Assembly: GCA_964030785.1 (NCBI GenBank)
Contig: OZ034968.1
Location: 22,041,186 to 22,105,185 of the forward strand
Origin: Siderastrea siderea
Lineage: Eukaryota > Cnidaria > Anthozoa > Scleractinia > Rhizangiidae
DNA: 64,000 nucleotides
Direction: 5' to 3'
In this document: in pieces, positions 45,088 to 55,292 of the stretch
Position numbering within the stretch: position 1 is the stretch's first letter
Layout of the letters: every line of letters starts with the position of its first letter
Notes under the pieces: generated by a model
What the model was told of the DNA's origin: nothing
The model's database searches: none
The model's input: the letters and a program-made list of their open reading frames with translations, nothing else
Position numbers and translations under genes: made by a program

Positions 45088-46724
45088 CGCTTCCTTTCCC
45101 TTGAACGTCGTCTTCAACGTTTCGACAAATCCCAAGATTATGCAAAGGTCGTTAACGAGTACTTCACATTGGGCCATGCTGAAAGAGTCCCAGAGACTGA
45201 TCTCAACAAACCTGCATCACATTCATTCTACTTAGCCCATCATGCTGTCTACAAGGATTCAGACTCAACCCCATTACGCGTGGTATTTGATGGATCAATG
45301 AAAACCACAACTGGTGTCTCTCTCAATGATCAGCTCCTCGTGGGACCGACTGTTCATCCGCCCCTCAATGATGTTCTCATTCGTTTCAGACAACACCCTA
45401 TGTTCTCACCACTGATGTTTCAAAGATGTATCGTGCTGTTGCCCTGGCACCAGAAGACAGAGATTTTCACCGGTTCTTATGGAGAGAAAAGGCTACTGAT
45501 CCAGTTGTTGACTATCGAATGACAAGAGTCACCTTTGGAATTGCAAGTGCTCCATTCTTAGCGACAAACTCTGTTCTACACCTTGCAAAGCAAAATGAAT
45601 CAGAGCTACCCCTAGCTGCAAAGGCTGTAAAGGAGTCCTTCTATGTCGATGATGGTCTTCCTTCAGTTGAAACCAAGCAAGAAGCCATTTTACTCCATCA
45701 TCAACTTCAAGACCTCTTTAACAGAGGAGGGTTCAAACTTCACAAATGGAACTCAAACTCGCCTGAAGTTTTGAATTCAATCTCACCAGAGATTCGAAGC
45801 TCAAAGAACACATCTAACCTTGGAAACTCTGACAACTTTGTCAAAACTCTTGGAATGGAATACAACTCTAGTCAAGATCACTTCAAATTCTCTTCCACTG
45901 ATTTATCTGCTGAAGAATCAAGTATTACTAAGCGTGAAGTTTTGTCTGATTCAGCAAAAATATTCGACCCCCTTGGTCTCATCGCGTGTGTCACAATTGT
46001 ACCAAAGATAATCTTCCAGCGTCTCTGGGAGCGAGGCACCGCATGGGATGAACCTCTCCCATCAGACATTCAGAGAGAGTGGTTGAATTGGAGAACACAG
46101 CTCCCTGAAATCTCTGCCATCCGCATTCCACGCTGTTACACCCCAGTTGGCAGTGAAATTGTTGACCGACAACTAATCGGTTTTTCTGATGCCAGTGAGA
46201 AGGCTTATTGTGGTGTCGTTTACTTAAGAAGTTTCGACACGGCCAGCGGAGTCTACACCTCCCTTGTTATGGCAAAAACACGCGTCGCACCAATCAAGAA
46301 GGTTACCTTACCCCGTCTTGAACTTTGTGGAGCTCATTTGCTCTCACAACTCATGAAACATCTTCAAGAAATCTTGGCCATTCCAACCTGCAAGCTTTAT
46401 GCCTTCACAGATAGTACTATTGTCCTTTACTGGATTTATGGAAGCAGCCAACGATTCAAGACCTTCGAAGCAAACAGAATCGGAGAAATTCAAGAAAGTG
46501 TCCCCCCAGAAAGATGGGCCCACGTTGCCAGTGAAGAAAATCCAGCCGATGTTGGATCTCGTGGCCTGCTTCCAGGAGAAATCATTGATTACAAACTCTG
46601 GTGGAATGGTCCCAGTTGGTTAAAAGAAGATACTTCAAACTGGCAGTCCAAGATTTCTGCCCCTCCCTCTTTGGAGACACTTTGCTCTTTAGGTATTGAT
46701 GAAGCAAGTTTGCAATTCAAATAA
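45088..46724 (+). pseudogene. BEL/Pao element 2 reverse transcriptase and RNase H
   Basis: RT continues after the TGA (SHSFYLAHHAVYK, LRVVFDGSMKTTTG). A one-base shift near 45405-45412 then moves translation into another frame, which carries MYRAVALAPEDRDFHRFLW, FYVDDGLPSVET (catalytic Asp pair) and RNase H (FSDASEKAYCG, LPRLELCGAHL, FTDSTIVLYW, NPADVGSRG). It ends at a TAA (46722-46724) with integrase coding following in the same frame. All catalytic motifs are intact, so the damage is limited to the shift and two stops. Confidence 0.85.
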
Positions 46725-48266
46725 AGAAAGGAAGTGACACTTCAAGTAACTACTGCTCCTGATCAAACCAAGCCTGTGATTGACATTGAAAGATACTCAA
46801 GCTACATGTATCTCCTGAGAGTTACTGCCTGGGTATTCCGTGTTGTTACCCGCACTCATCTATTCAGCTCTACACCTCTTTCAGTAGCTGAACTGTCAAA
46901 GGCTAAAATTTGGTTGTTCAAACAAGCACAAGCTAAGATGTTCCCAGATGCAGTGGAAACACTCCAGAAAGGAAAGCCACTCCCTTTGTCCCATTCTCTG
47001 CAACCGTTAAATCCATTTCTTGACGCAGATGGTTTGTTAAGAGTTGGTGGACGTCTCTCACAGTCCCAGAAAGACTACCATTCCCGGCATCCACTGATCC
47101 TCCATGGAAAGCACCACCTCACGTCACTGATTATACAGAATGAACACAAACGTCTGTGTCATGCTGGTCCAAAGCTCACTTTAGGATCTCTTCAAGACCT
47201 CTACCATATTGTTGGTGCACGCAGAGCTGTACGTAAGTGCACACGTCAATGCATGACATGTCAGCGTGCATCCCCCAGGATCACAACTCAACTTATGGGC
47301 CAAGTTCCAGCTGCACGCCTCCTTCCAGCCTTCGCTAATGAAAGAGTCTCAGTCGACTATGCAGGACCTCTGACTCTGAAGATTGGAACTACTCGGAAAC
47401 CAACCTACTGCAAAGCCTATGTAGCCATCTTTGTATGCCTAGCAACTCAAGCTTGTCACATTGAGTTGGTATCGAATCTAACTGCAGAAGCCTTTCTTGC
47501 TGCCTTTCGTCGTTTTGTTTCAAGAAAAGGAAAACCAACTGAAATCTGGAGTGACAACGCATCTTGCTTCCATCGTGCAAACAAAGATCTCAAGGAACTT
47601 GAGCAGTGTCTTAAACAACCAGCCTCACAAGGATCTATTAAGAATTACTGCTCTGCACAAGGCATTCAATGGAAATTCAGCCCACCAACAGGCCCTCATC
47701 ACGGCTCAATTTGGGAAAATGGGGTCAAGGCCTGCAAGCGTCATCTAAAGCGAATAGTTGGCGAAAGTAAACTCACCTTTGAAGAGATGTCAACTGTTTT
47801 GTCTCAGATTGAAGCTTGTCTCAACTCCAGACCTCTCTTCGCGTCACTTGACTCAAATGATGATGATGGAATTGCCCCACTTACTCCTGGTCATTTTCTA
47901 ATTGGCCGACCACTCGAAGCGCTGCCTGACCAAGTTACAAAAGCGCCCACTTCAACCCTGAAGCGATGGCAACTCTGTCAAGCTCTTACACAGCATTTTT
48001 GGAAGAGGTGGTCAACCGAATACCTCAATGACCTTCAGCGATTCAACAAGTGGAGGCGACCCAAACGATGTCTTCGTGTCAACGACATTGTGCTCATTAA
48101 GGACAATCGCACTCCACCATGCCAGTGGCCCCTTGGCCGAATTATCAGAACCCATCCTGGTCCAGATCAGTTAGTCAGAGTGGTCACTGTGAAAACCAAA
48201 ACTGGAACATTCGTCCGCCCAATTGTAAAGCTATGCTTACTGGCACCATCCGAGGGTGCTCAGTAA
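46725..48266 (+). CDS. BEL/Pao element 2 integrase
   Basis: Continues in frame after the TAA at 46724. It has the zinc-binding HHCC region (NEHKRLCHAG..CTRQCMTCQRAS), the catalytic core with the first Asp in SVDYAGPL, the second in EIWSDNASCF, and the Glu in GSIWENGVKA. A C-terminal DNA-binding domain follows (NDIVLIKDNRTPPCQWPLGR). Length and order match BEL/Pao integrases, and the core looks catalytically complete. No ATG is present at the start because the protein is normally cut from a polyprotein. Confidence 0.85.
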   Translation, partial: RKEVTLQVTTAPDQTKPVIDIERYSSYMYLLRVTAWVFRVVTRTHLFSSTPLSVAELSKAKIWLFKQAQAKMFPDAVETLQKGKPLPLSHSLQPLNPFLDADGLLRVGGRLSQSQKDYHSRHPLILHGKHHLTSLIIQNEHKRLCHAGPKLTLGSLQDLYHIVGARRAVRKCTRQCMTCQRASPRITTQLMGQVPAARLLPAFANERVSVDYAGPLTLKIGTTRKPTYCKAYVAIFVCLATQACHIELVSNLTAEAFLAAFRRFVSRKGKPTEIWSDNASCFHRANKDLKELEQCLKQPASQGSIKNYCSAQGIQWKFSPPTGPHHGSIWENGVKACKRHLKRIVGESKLTFEEMSTVLSQIEACLNSRPLFASLDSNDDDGIAPLTPGHFLIGRPLEALPDQVTKAPTSTLKRWQLCQALTQHFWKRWSTEYLNDLQRFNKWRRPKRCLRVNDIVLIKDNRTPPCQWPLGRIIRTHPGPDQLVRVVTVKTKTGTFVRPIVKLCLLAPSEGAQ

Positions 48267-48421
48267 AGACTTATAAGCAACTTAAACTAACATAATGAAC
48301 TCAAAGAACCAAATGAACTCAAAGGAACATTTCAAGTAACTTTATTAGAACAAAGAACACTATTAAGAAAGACTATTAAGTATGTTTACATTTTGTCTTG
48401 ATTACATCAAGGCCGGCGGAA

Positions 48422-48593
48422 TGGACACGCTTGATTTGTTTAGCTCATTAGCATATTTGTCATGCGCAGTTTGTTCTGTTTGATTGACCTCGTGGTCATT
48501 GAACTTGTCACGTTTTCCTATCATGCAAGAGTAACAGTGTACGGTCTCGAAGAAGTTTAACGAATACAGTCCTATAAGAACAAGGCTCGTCTA
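48422..48593 (+). repeat. 3' LTR of BEL/Pao element 2
   Basis: 172 bp, matching 42238-42403 apart from the 6-bp TAAGAA insertion. It is followed by the target duplication AAAAT. Confidence 0.9.
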
Positions 48594-48964
48594 AAAATGT
48601 TATATCTTTTGAGTAGGTGAACATATTTCATCATTTTTTTCAGTTTTGAGGTCTGTGTAACAAGGTCATTCAGAAACCGACATGACGTATCCCATAATAC
48701 TAAAAGCAAAATTTGGCTCCAACTTTGTGACGCCATTTTACCGGCGAAAAATGTCAAAACTGGAAAAACTAAAATCACAGAATTTTACAAAATGACGAGT
48801 TCTATATTGCCGCGGAAAATTCAGAGTAATTGCTTTAAAACTCAATAAGTTATATGAAATTTGAGTTTCCCACCATTTGTTGCTAAAACATAACTTAAGA
48901 GGGATTAGAATGGCAATAGGGCCTATGTGGGGGAGTAGCTCTCTTACCCCTTTATCCTCTCTTG

Positions 48965-49605
48965 CTATGACCCGGTGCAGACACAAATTGTAGCTCCAAC
49001 GTAGTCTGGTTCGCGCAAGAAAGGTGGAATCGCTGCGAGGGACTCCATGACTTTATGGAGAGAATTAAGTTATCGAAAGAAATTAAAACGGTCTTGGCCG
49101 TTAGAAAATGAAAACGAGTCAAGAAAAAAAGAAAGTGAACCGTGTTTCTCCTTCCTCCTATGTTTCTATTCATGCGTGGTAAATTGAACATATTTGCATT
49201 CATGCACAAAACGTTTGTAATACAGGTCAGTCTACTGCGTAAAATTTAAATACGTACTCTGCGTGAATTGAATGTGTTCAATTTCAATCGTCGAAAGGTT
49301 TTATATATCAGATATTTTTTTTCGAACCGAAGTCGGCAAATTCATTTAAATTCATATCCTCACGCGCGTGAAAATGTTTTATTTTAAAATTGTTATTGTA
49401 TATACTATATCTATTTCGATATTTGCATGAAGCCGGTCAGGTAACCTACTCATTAAAAAAACAAGAAAATATACACCCTGAAAATGGATATAAATTCAGA
49501 AATGGTAATGATTTATTTTTGCTATCCGCTTGTAACACGCAGCGATTTTCTCACGCGAACCAGACTGCGTCGGAGCGACAATCTTATGTCCGCACAGGGT
49601 CATAG
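48965..49605. mobile_element. MITE inserted in the right arm of the palindrome
   Basis: The right arm of the palindrome is interrupted here relative to the left arm. The insert begins CTATGACCCGGTGCAGACA and ends TGTCCGCACAGGGTCATAG, inverted over about 45 bp including AGTCTGGTTCGCG. The left arm gives the empty site (near 42130). Non-coding. Confidence 0.7.
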
Positions 49606-50180
49606 TTACTACAATTGTAACACGACCAAAACGAGCGTGGCCCTCCCCATAAGGGCATAATTTGACTGGTGTCCAGTACCGACCGCCGTCAAATGGGACT
49701 ATCGGGATCCTTACTGATCCATGGCGGCCTATTTTGAGATGCTATTATGATTTTGTGCAGTGGATAACTCTTTTGGGACACGAGGTATGTGCAATTGGTT
49801 TTGAGAAAATCACTTGTATGTCTTTCTTTTGTCTAGTCGCTAAGTGAGAATGGGAGCCTGAACTATATTTGTGGGTAAATTCGAGCGAATTCCGAAACGT
49901 GTTGAGCGGTGATAGTGGCTAAATCGGGCCAAATGACTCCTTCCTTGTCAATGTTTTATACACGTACTAACACAGTAAAGTAAATGGACCTAAAATTGCT
50001 CAAAATGCGTGTAAGGATAGCAAACAACACCTTGTAATGTTTCATGAACTTTATTCAGTTAGTTTGCTGTTATGTATTGCTCAAAATGTTCGCTTCGAAA
50101 TCCCATACAAAGTCTTATATTTTGAAACGCCATTTTTAATAATATTCAAATGTTATGCTTGGGTGTCCTGTGGTTTTACC

Positions 50181-51904
50181 TCCAATATGGCCGCCGTCTG
50201 ATTGTACTGTCACATTTTATCCCAAAAACGCGATCAACACAGTGAAGACTCCAGTCTAAAATACATCTGTGAGGTTAGTATTTAAATAACCTTCGTTTTT
50301 TAGGCTTTATATGGGACAGATAACATGTAACAGCGAACGAATAGAAACATTTTCGCTTTCATAAATAATTCGGTTTCGCACCGCTGTTTACTTAACCTTT
50401 GAATATTCCTTATAATTTTAGCCCTGAATTTAAATGTTCCACGCCTTAGGTTAGGGTAAGGTTTAGTTTGAGGAATGGAGATACATTTGTTTTATTGCAT
50501 TCGGACCGGAGTACGCAAAGAAAACTCAGGTATAAATTGACTATATGTAGTTGCCTTTGAATATTTCAGAACATTTAATTTGAGCTCTTGAATATTAAAG
50601 TAACTGAAGAACTAAATAATTGTTCGATTCGACTGATTTTGACTGAGTTTTAATGTGAACTGGTGGTTGCATTTCAAGTAACAATACAAATATCGCTTCA
50701 CTGTGCTCAAGTAGCTGTAATTTCATTCAGAATTTACATTTTCCCTTCTCTCTCTCTGTGATTATGATTGTCTCCTGCTTTAATACCAAAGATGGGTATA
50801 AAGTTCCTCTAAGGGCCTGTTTACAAAGAGGTAGGGTAATCATAAGGCCAGAGTTACCCAAGCATCGGAGACACAGTTGTGTTGGGTTTACATGCAACTT
50901 TCTCAGGTAGAGTTACCCTACAACAAGGGACAGGTACACAGTGACGAGGGACAGCTCAAGTGTCGCGCTTGAGTTGGCTTGATAAATAAAACTCACAACA
51001 AGAATTTATTTCAATGTAAAAGATTAAGCTGATTTTTGTCTTGACAGGTCAAGGTATTGCCCTATAGTAGTTTGTATTTCAATTTTGAGACTAGCAAACA
51101 ACATGATGGCAGTAAGTTTCAGTAAGTTTTTGTAGGCATTAGGTGACCAAAATAGTAAACACCTGGTACCAGATATTTTGCAACAAACATTTTAACCAAA
51201 ATGTCATGACAACTTCATTGACAATGTACTTTGGCTGCTTCCATGGCTACGATTTTGTTAGAAGCTCTTCATTTTGTTCACACTTGTCAGTTTCTCCATG
51301 TAGGTTTTGTGGTTGCGTCTCTAATAATCAAGATATCATTTCACTTCACAACATTGTAAGAACGTTTTCAAGCTCAAATTGCAAAGTAAAAAGAACGAGT
51401 TCTGGCTCAGTCTCACATAAAAAATTCCCACTCGATTATGCGAGGAACAAGTGAGTCTGTTTGTGGGCTATCTATTAGTACTTTCCACACACATGACTTA
51501 ATGAGTGTTTGTCTCAAGACCAGCCCCAGTTAAAAAAGTAGGTATGCAGTGCATGCAGAAGGCAATGATATTTTCCAACTAGCATGCAATGAATAATTGC
51601 AACATATTGGGTTTGAATGACAAATTAAGACACCCATTAAAGGCAGTATGAAAGCTGCTGAAAATATCTAAGGGTGCAACAAGGTCAACTCATCCACCCC
51701 CCCTCCCCCCCACTTCCAGGGGGAGTGGGGGAAGGAGGACTTGAGTTTTAAAGTGACAGGGAGGTAGGGTGATTTTTGGTCTGAAGTTTTTATCAAGGTA
51801 TTTTGGGGGTTTCCTTTTCACCTTAAATTTGGTAACCTGCCATTCACCATTGCACTTGTGGAAGGGTTATGTTATATGGACTCTTGTTTTACCCTATACC
51901 CCTT
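50181..51904. other. Unit B sequence between palindrome and minisatellite
   Basis: It aligns with unit A at 37137-37800 and 38470-38640. From about 51070 to 51900 it is not present in unit A. The 103-codon ORF at 51143-51454 has no family I recognise and no coding support. A C/G-rich palindromic stretch (CCCCCTCCCCCCC..GGGGGAGTGGGGG) lies near 51700. Confidence 0.35.
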
Positions 51905-52345
51905 TCAACAAGAATATACAGGGTGTACTGGAGAGTACAGGGTATACAAGGGAATAGAGGGTGTACAAGATTTATTTACAGGGTGTACAAGGGTGTCCAG
52001 GGTGTACCAGAGTATACAGGGTGTACAATGGTATGAGGGGTGTACAAGAGTGTACAGGGTATACAGGGGTATACAGAGTGTACCACAGAGTGTACAGGGT
52101 ATACAGGGGTATACAGAGTGTACCACAGAGTGTACGGGGTGTGCTAGAGCATACATGGTATACAAGGGTATACAAGGTGTACAAGGTATACTGGTTTTAC
52201 AAGAGTATACAAGGGAATAAAGGGTGTACAACAGTTTAGAGGGTATACTAGGGTACATAGGAGGTACTAGAGTATACATGGTATACAGGGTGTAGAAGGA
52301 TATACAGGGCATACAGGACATACAGGGTGTACTAGGTATACAGGG
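51905..52345. repeat. GTATAC/GTGTAC minisatellite, unit B copy
   Basis: About 440 bp of degenerate 15-18-bp repeats (AGGGTGTACAAGGGTATAC and variants), with a larger repeated block of about 55 bp (GAGTGTACAGGGTATACAGG twice, about 52055 and 52091). Long repeat-derived ORFs exist on both strands (Tyr/Val/Gly-rich, or Leu/Tyr/Pro-rich). Unit A has a shorter version. Confidence 0.9.
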
Positions 52346-53164
52346 ACAATTTTATAACCCTACGTAAGGTACTTACCACGATATCGGGACATCGACCAAG
52401 ACAAACCGCTCTAATCTAACCGACTCCCAGGGGGAAGGTACACCCTATAGTGGGCTGCACGGGGAGGCTCCGCTCGAAAGGGGTGCCCTTTTTAAGCCCG
52501 CAGTATATAAAAGGGTAGGGAAAATTGCCATTTAGTAAACGAAAGGGTCACAAAATCAGCTGCAAAGTGGAAGAAATGGTGGCTAAAGCGAAATATATCA
52601 AAGGGTGCTACATTTTGGCAGAAATGACTATGCAACTTAATCAGGACGACTGAAAATCCGAGAAAAACGTGGCGATTCCAGGAAACTCTATTGTTTTGGC
52701 TTATCCTTGAGGTATGAGAAAGTGGTGGAATTTGCACCAGGTCAAATGTGAACGCGTGCTAATGACGCCTGACAGCGCAGAAATTGAATGGCCAGGAGGG
52801 AGAGGTGAAATGTGCAAGCGTTGAAGCTTATTTCTGTGCACTCGTTTAATTCTCCCTCCCTCTTCTGAATAGGCTTTTTATGAACTCTGAAGAATGACAG
52901 ACTGCAAAACCGTGTACGACCATACTTGCGTAACGTCGGATCATAATAGATCGTGATGAGTCAAAAATATAAATAAACTGTACTGGCTACAAGGCCCTGC
53001 AAGGACTGTGGTGTTGTGTTAAGAACTGCGTTGCCTTCGGGCAATGCCTTTTTTTACGTCGTTTGATCAGTCCTTGCAGGGCCTTGTAGCCAGTACAGGC
53101 TTTTTATATGTTGGTTTGAAATGTGTAAAAACTGGAATTAATAGAAATTGTTTTATTTTTTCAG
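52346..53164 (+). promoter_or_regulatory. Upstream region of EEP copy 3
   Basis: 52740-52890 and 53098-53164 match the region before EEP copy 2 (GAAATTGAATGGCCAGGAGG, then TTGGTTTGAAATGTGTAAA..TTTTTTCAG). This conservation suggests promoter, 5' exon and intron end. Between them lies an insertion with the hairpin at 52978-53098. Confidence 0.45.
52978..53098. repeat. Perfect 30-bp inverted repeat near EEP copy 3
   Basis: 52978-53007 (CTGTACTGGCTACAAGGCCC...) is exactly complementary to 53069-53098, separated by 61 bp containing GCCTTCGGGCAATGCC. It interrupts sequence shared with the copy 2 promoter, so it is a later insertion. It is probably a MITE or part of one. Confidence 0.8.
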
Positions 53165-54115
53165 ATGTCCCGTTGCAATTGTAGAAAAATCGTCATCTGG
53201 GCTTTTGCGTGTGCGGTGGTACTTCTATTATTTGTATCAAACTTTTTGGGAGGTCTCAGTATGGATGAAAAGATCTTATTCAGTGCTGTAACCCAGGAAA
53301 CCGTCAATGAAAGTCAGCCCACCTTAAATGTTGATCGGAACATTCGATTGATCAGCTATAACTTATGGTGCACCCATTATAGCCCTAACAGTCTTTGGAA
53401 CATAAATGAACGAATTGATGGTCTTGCTGAAGGCATCAAGAATTTCGACATCGCAATGATTCAAGAGGCATTCATCTGGAACGTGGGATTTGCCGTTATT
53501 TCAAAATGTGCCTCTCTTTTGGTTAATGCAATGAAAAAACGTGGATTTCACTACAGAACGTCTGTTGCAGAGTTTTTGCCTCCTTATGCAGGAAAAAATG
53601 GAGGAATTGTTATATTTAGCCGCATTCCACTTGTAAGAACATCATCCATACCATTCAGCGACCATTGTATACTACAGTATGCAGCCTGTAGAGGTTTTGT
53701 CGTTGGAGAATACTTTGTTAACTCTCGACATCTTTATGTCGTTAACACGCATTTAGATCCTGACCAAGTCAAGACGAGAACATTACAAGCAAAAAAACTC
53801 GTTACAGCAATGAGAAATTTCACCATGCCTTCACACTTAATCGTAGGTGGAGACTTCAACATTGACAATAACTACCCATCTGTTAGTAACAGCAGTAAGG
53901 AATATATAGAGCTGTTAAAAACAATGAATGAAGCTGGTCTTCAGTCTATGTTTCCATTAAGAAAAGAAACCAACATTGACGGTGGTAATTACGATGCAAT
54001 ATTCACTAGCTCCAATATTGAAATAGTGCGGAAAAAGATCATCAAACTTGTAGCAAATAGAAAGGAACTGGTTTCCGACCATTATGGTCTTGCTGTAGAA
54101 TTCAAGCTATTGTGA
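53165..54115 (+). CDS. EEP-fold phosphodiesterase, neutral-sphingomyelinase-like, copy 3
   Basis: A 316-residue paralogue with signal anchor (IVIWAFACAVVLLLFVS) and a complete EEP motif series (ISYNLW, IQEA, GGIVIFSR, NTHLD, GGDFNID, SDHYG). The start is the ATG right after a TTTTTTCAG acceptor, aligned with the other copies. Most differences from copy 2 lie in the first 190 residues, including LPPYAGKNG where copies 1 and 2 have PYVGKSG. It sits at the end of tandem unit B. It should be an active Mg-dependent phosphodiesterase on the cell surface or in the secretory pathway; the substrate is unproven. Confidence 0.85.
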   Translation: MSRCNCRKIVIWAFACAVVLLLFVSNFLGGLSMDEKILFSAVTQETVNESQPTLNVDRNIRLISYNLWCTHYSPNSLWNINERIDGLAEGIKNFDIAMIQEAFIWNVGFAVISKCASLLVNAMKKRGFHYRTSVAEFLPPYAGKNGGIVIFSRIPLVRTSSIPFSDHCILQYAACRGFVVGEYFVNSRHLYVVNTHLDPDQVKTRTLQAKKLVTAMRNFTMPSHLIVGGDFNIDNNYPSVSNSSKEYIELLKTMNEAGLQSMFPLRKETNIDGGNYDAIFTSSNIEIVRKKIIKLVANRKELVSDHYGLAVEFKLL

Positions 54116-54958
54116 CCATACTGGAAATGTTGTCGGAACTGAAATTTTCAATAATATAAAATTTCCGCAAATTGTGGTATACCTCTTTCAAAAAAAGTCC
54201 AAACTAATGCAAACGTCGCATACTTAAGTGTCTATATTGCTATTTTTAATTTTTTTTTAATCATGTCCAGCGCGCTTTTTTACTAGTCTCGTAAGATATT
54301 CCTACTATGAGCGTTTTCCAGTCTAGGCCCTCAACTCCTGTCCGGACTAATATTCTTTTTACGCCCACCGCAATATGGCGGCCATTTGCTTTTTGTATTA
54401 TAATTAAGTTAAACAATCGTTTACCTTTGTGGTTAATTAATGGTTTGGTATTTAAGACCACGCAGTGTTTTACTAATTGGATTCAACCGACAGGTTCAAA
54501 TTTGTTTAGGCAAATAGTAGCGATTTATGACTACGTGAAACGCCCAATGTTCGGATATCTGGCCAGGAGGGCAGCATACACACCAAGAATGGCAAGAAGC
54601 TAACATCTGAACAGTGAAATTTAAAGGGAATCCGCAGACAGTTGGTTTGAATGCAACCAATTTGTAAATTGTTTAAAAAGTCCTTTTCTTCAAGGAAGAT
54701 GACGTCTCAACAAAGGAATCTCCTGTGTTATAGTTCTTTTCTCTTTTCCTGGGAAAAAAAGTTTATCGGCCGCCATCTTAAATTGGGCGTGAAAAGAAAA
54801 TACCGTACGAATTGCCAAACAAAACAGCAAGAAAAAGATAGGAAAATTAAAATAGTTATTATCCGCAAAGTGAGATCTCCATCTGTTGTTTCACAACACT
54901 GGCATGAATGAAACAGATGCTGTTTCAAGCCTATCTAGTTGCCATATGATCACAGAAT
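54116..54958. other. Spacer after EEP copy 3
   Basis: AT-rich and non-coding as far as I can see. A 98-codon ORF at 54307-54603 has no recognisable domain. A short inverted pair (TGAAACAGATGCTGTTTCA) lies at 54908-54926. Confidence 0.35.
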
Positions 54959-55292
54959 TTAAGGTGTTTCGATACAGTTTTTTTGGGACCATACCTAACT
55001 TTTTGAATCGGCTCTTAGACAGTCTTCTCCTTGTCAGATCAACGTGAAATTTGCAATACTTGTTGGTTTTGGATTGAACTTAAGCGTGGTTTACATTTTG
55101 TAAAAATCGATATTTCCATGACAACGATAAACAAAAATCCTCGAAAACAGTAAAATTGAAATTTTGCACGATCCAGATTTCGCTTCGAAAAGCAAATACC
55201 AGCATCTTAAACTGTGGTGTATGGCAAACAAAATATACAAGAACAAAAAAATTCTGTATGTTTGTTTTGAAGTAAATCGCAAAAACATTTTC

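Larger units (their letters stand above)
42238..48593 (+). mobile_element. Young BEL/Pao LTR retrotransposon
   Basis: Two LTRs (42238-42403 and 48422-48593) differ only by a 6-bp TAAGAA insertion near the 3' end of the right copy. AAAAT flanks both sides (42233-42237, 48594-48598), the 5-bp duplication usual for BEL/Pao. Gag-pol fills 42520-48266. LTR identity implies a recent insertion. However, the polyprotein frame has one frameshift and two stops. Confidence 0.9.
41577..50172. mobile_element. Long-armed palindromic transposon, invaded by BEL/Pao and a MITE
   Basis: Inverted arms of about 660 bp: 41577-42237 matches, on the other strand, 50172-49606 plus 48964-48880. GTTTTACC flanks both ends (41569-41576, 50173-50180). 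Unit A at 37120-37140 has the uninterrupted flank. Without the BEL/Pao element (42238-48593) and the MITE (48965-49605) it is about 1.6 kb. No transposase is seen. The 8-bp duplication suggests a hAT-like mechanism, though a 9-bp Mutator-like one is not excluded. The short ORFs at 41888-42070 and 49662-49847 are the same arm sequence read twice. Confidence 0.75.
40876..54120 (+). repeat. Tandem duplication unit B (contains EEP copy 3)
   Basis: Counterpart of unit A with the same order of anchors. It is enlarged by a palindromic transposon (41577-50172, itself hosting a BEL/Pao element and a MITE), by extra sequence at about 51070-51900, and by a longer minisatellite. The two units are clearly diverged outside the genes, so the duplication is old. 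Confidence 0.7.

Noticed and set aside
41888..49847. A conserved 60-residue ORF present at both 41888-42070 and 49662-49847
   Set aside because: The two are the same sequence in opposite arms of the palindromic transposon; conservation reflects the inverted repeat and not coding constraint.
51858..52321. Long ORFs with VYKGIQG or LYTLYTLV repeats on both strands
   Set aside because: Minisatellite translations; open frames exist on both strands at once, as expected for a short-period repeat.
51905..52345. Possible CRISPR array
   Set aside because: Repeats are short, degenerate and directly adjacent, with no unique spacers and no cas genes, in a eukaryotic genome.
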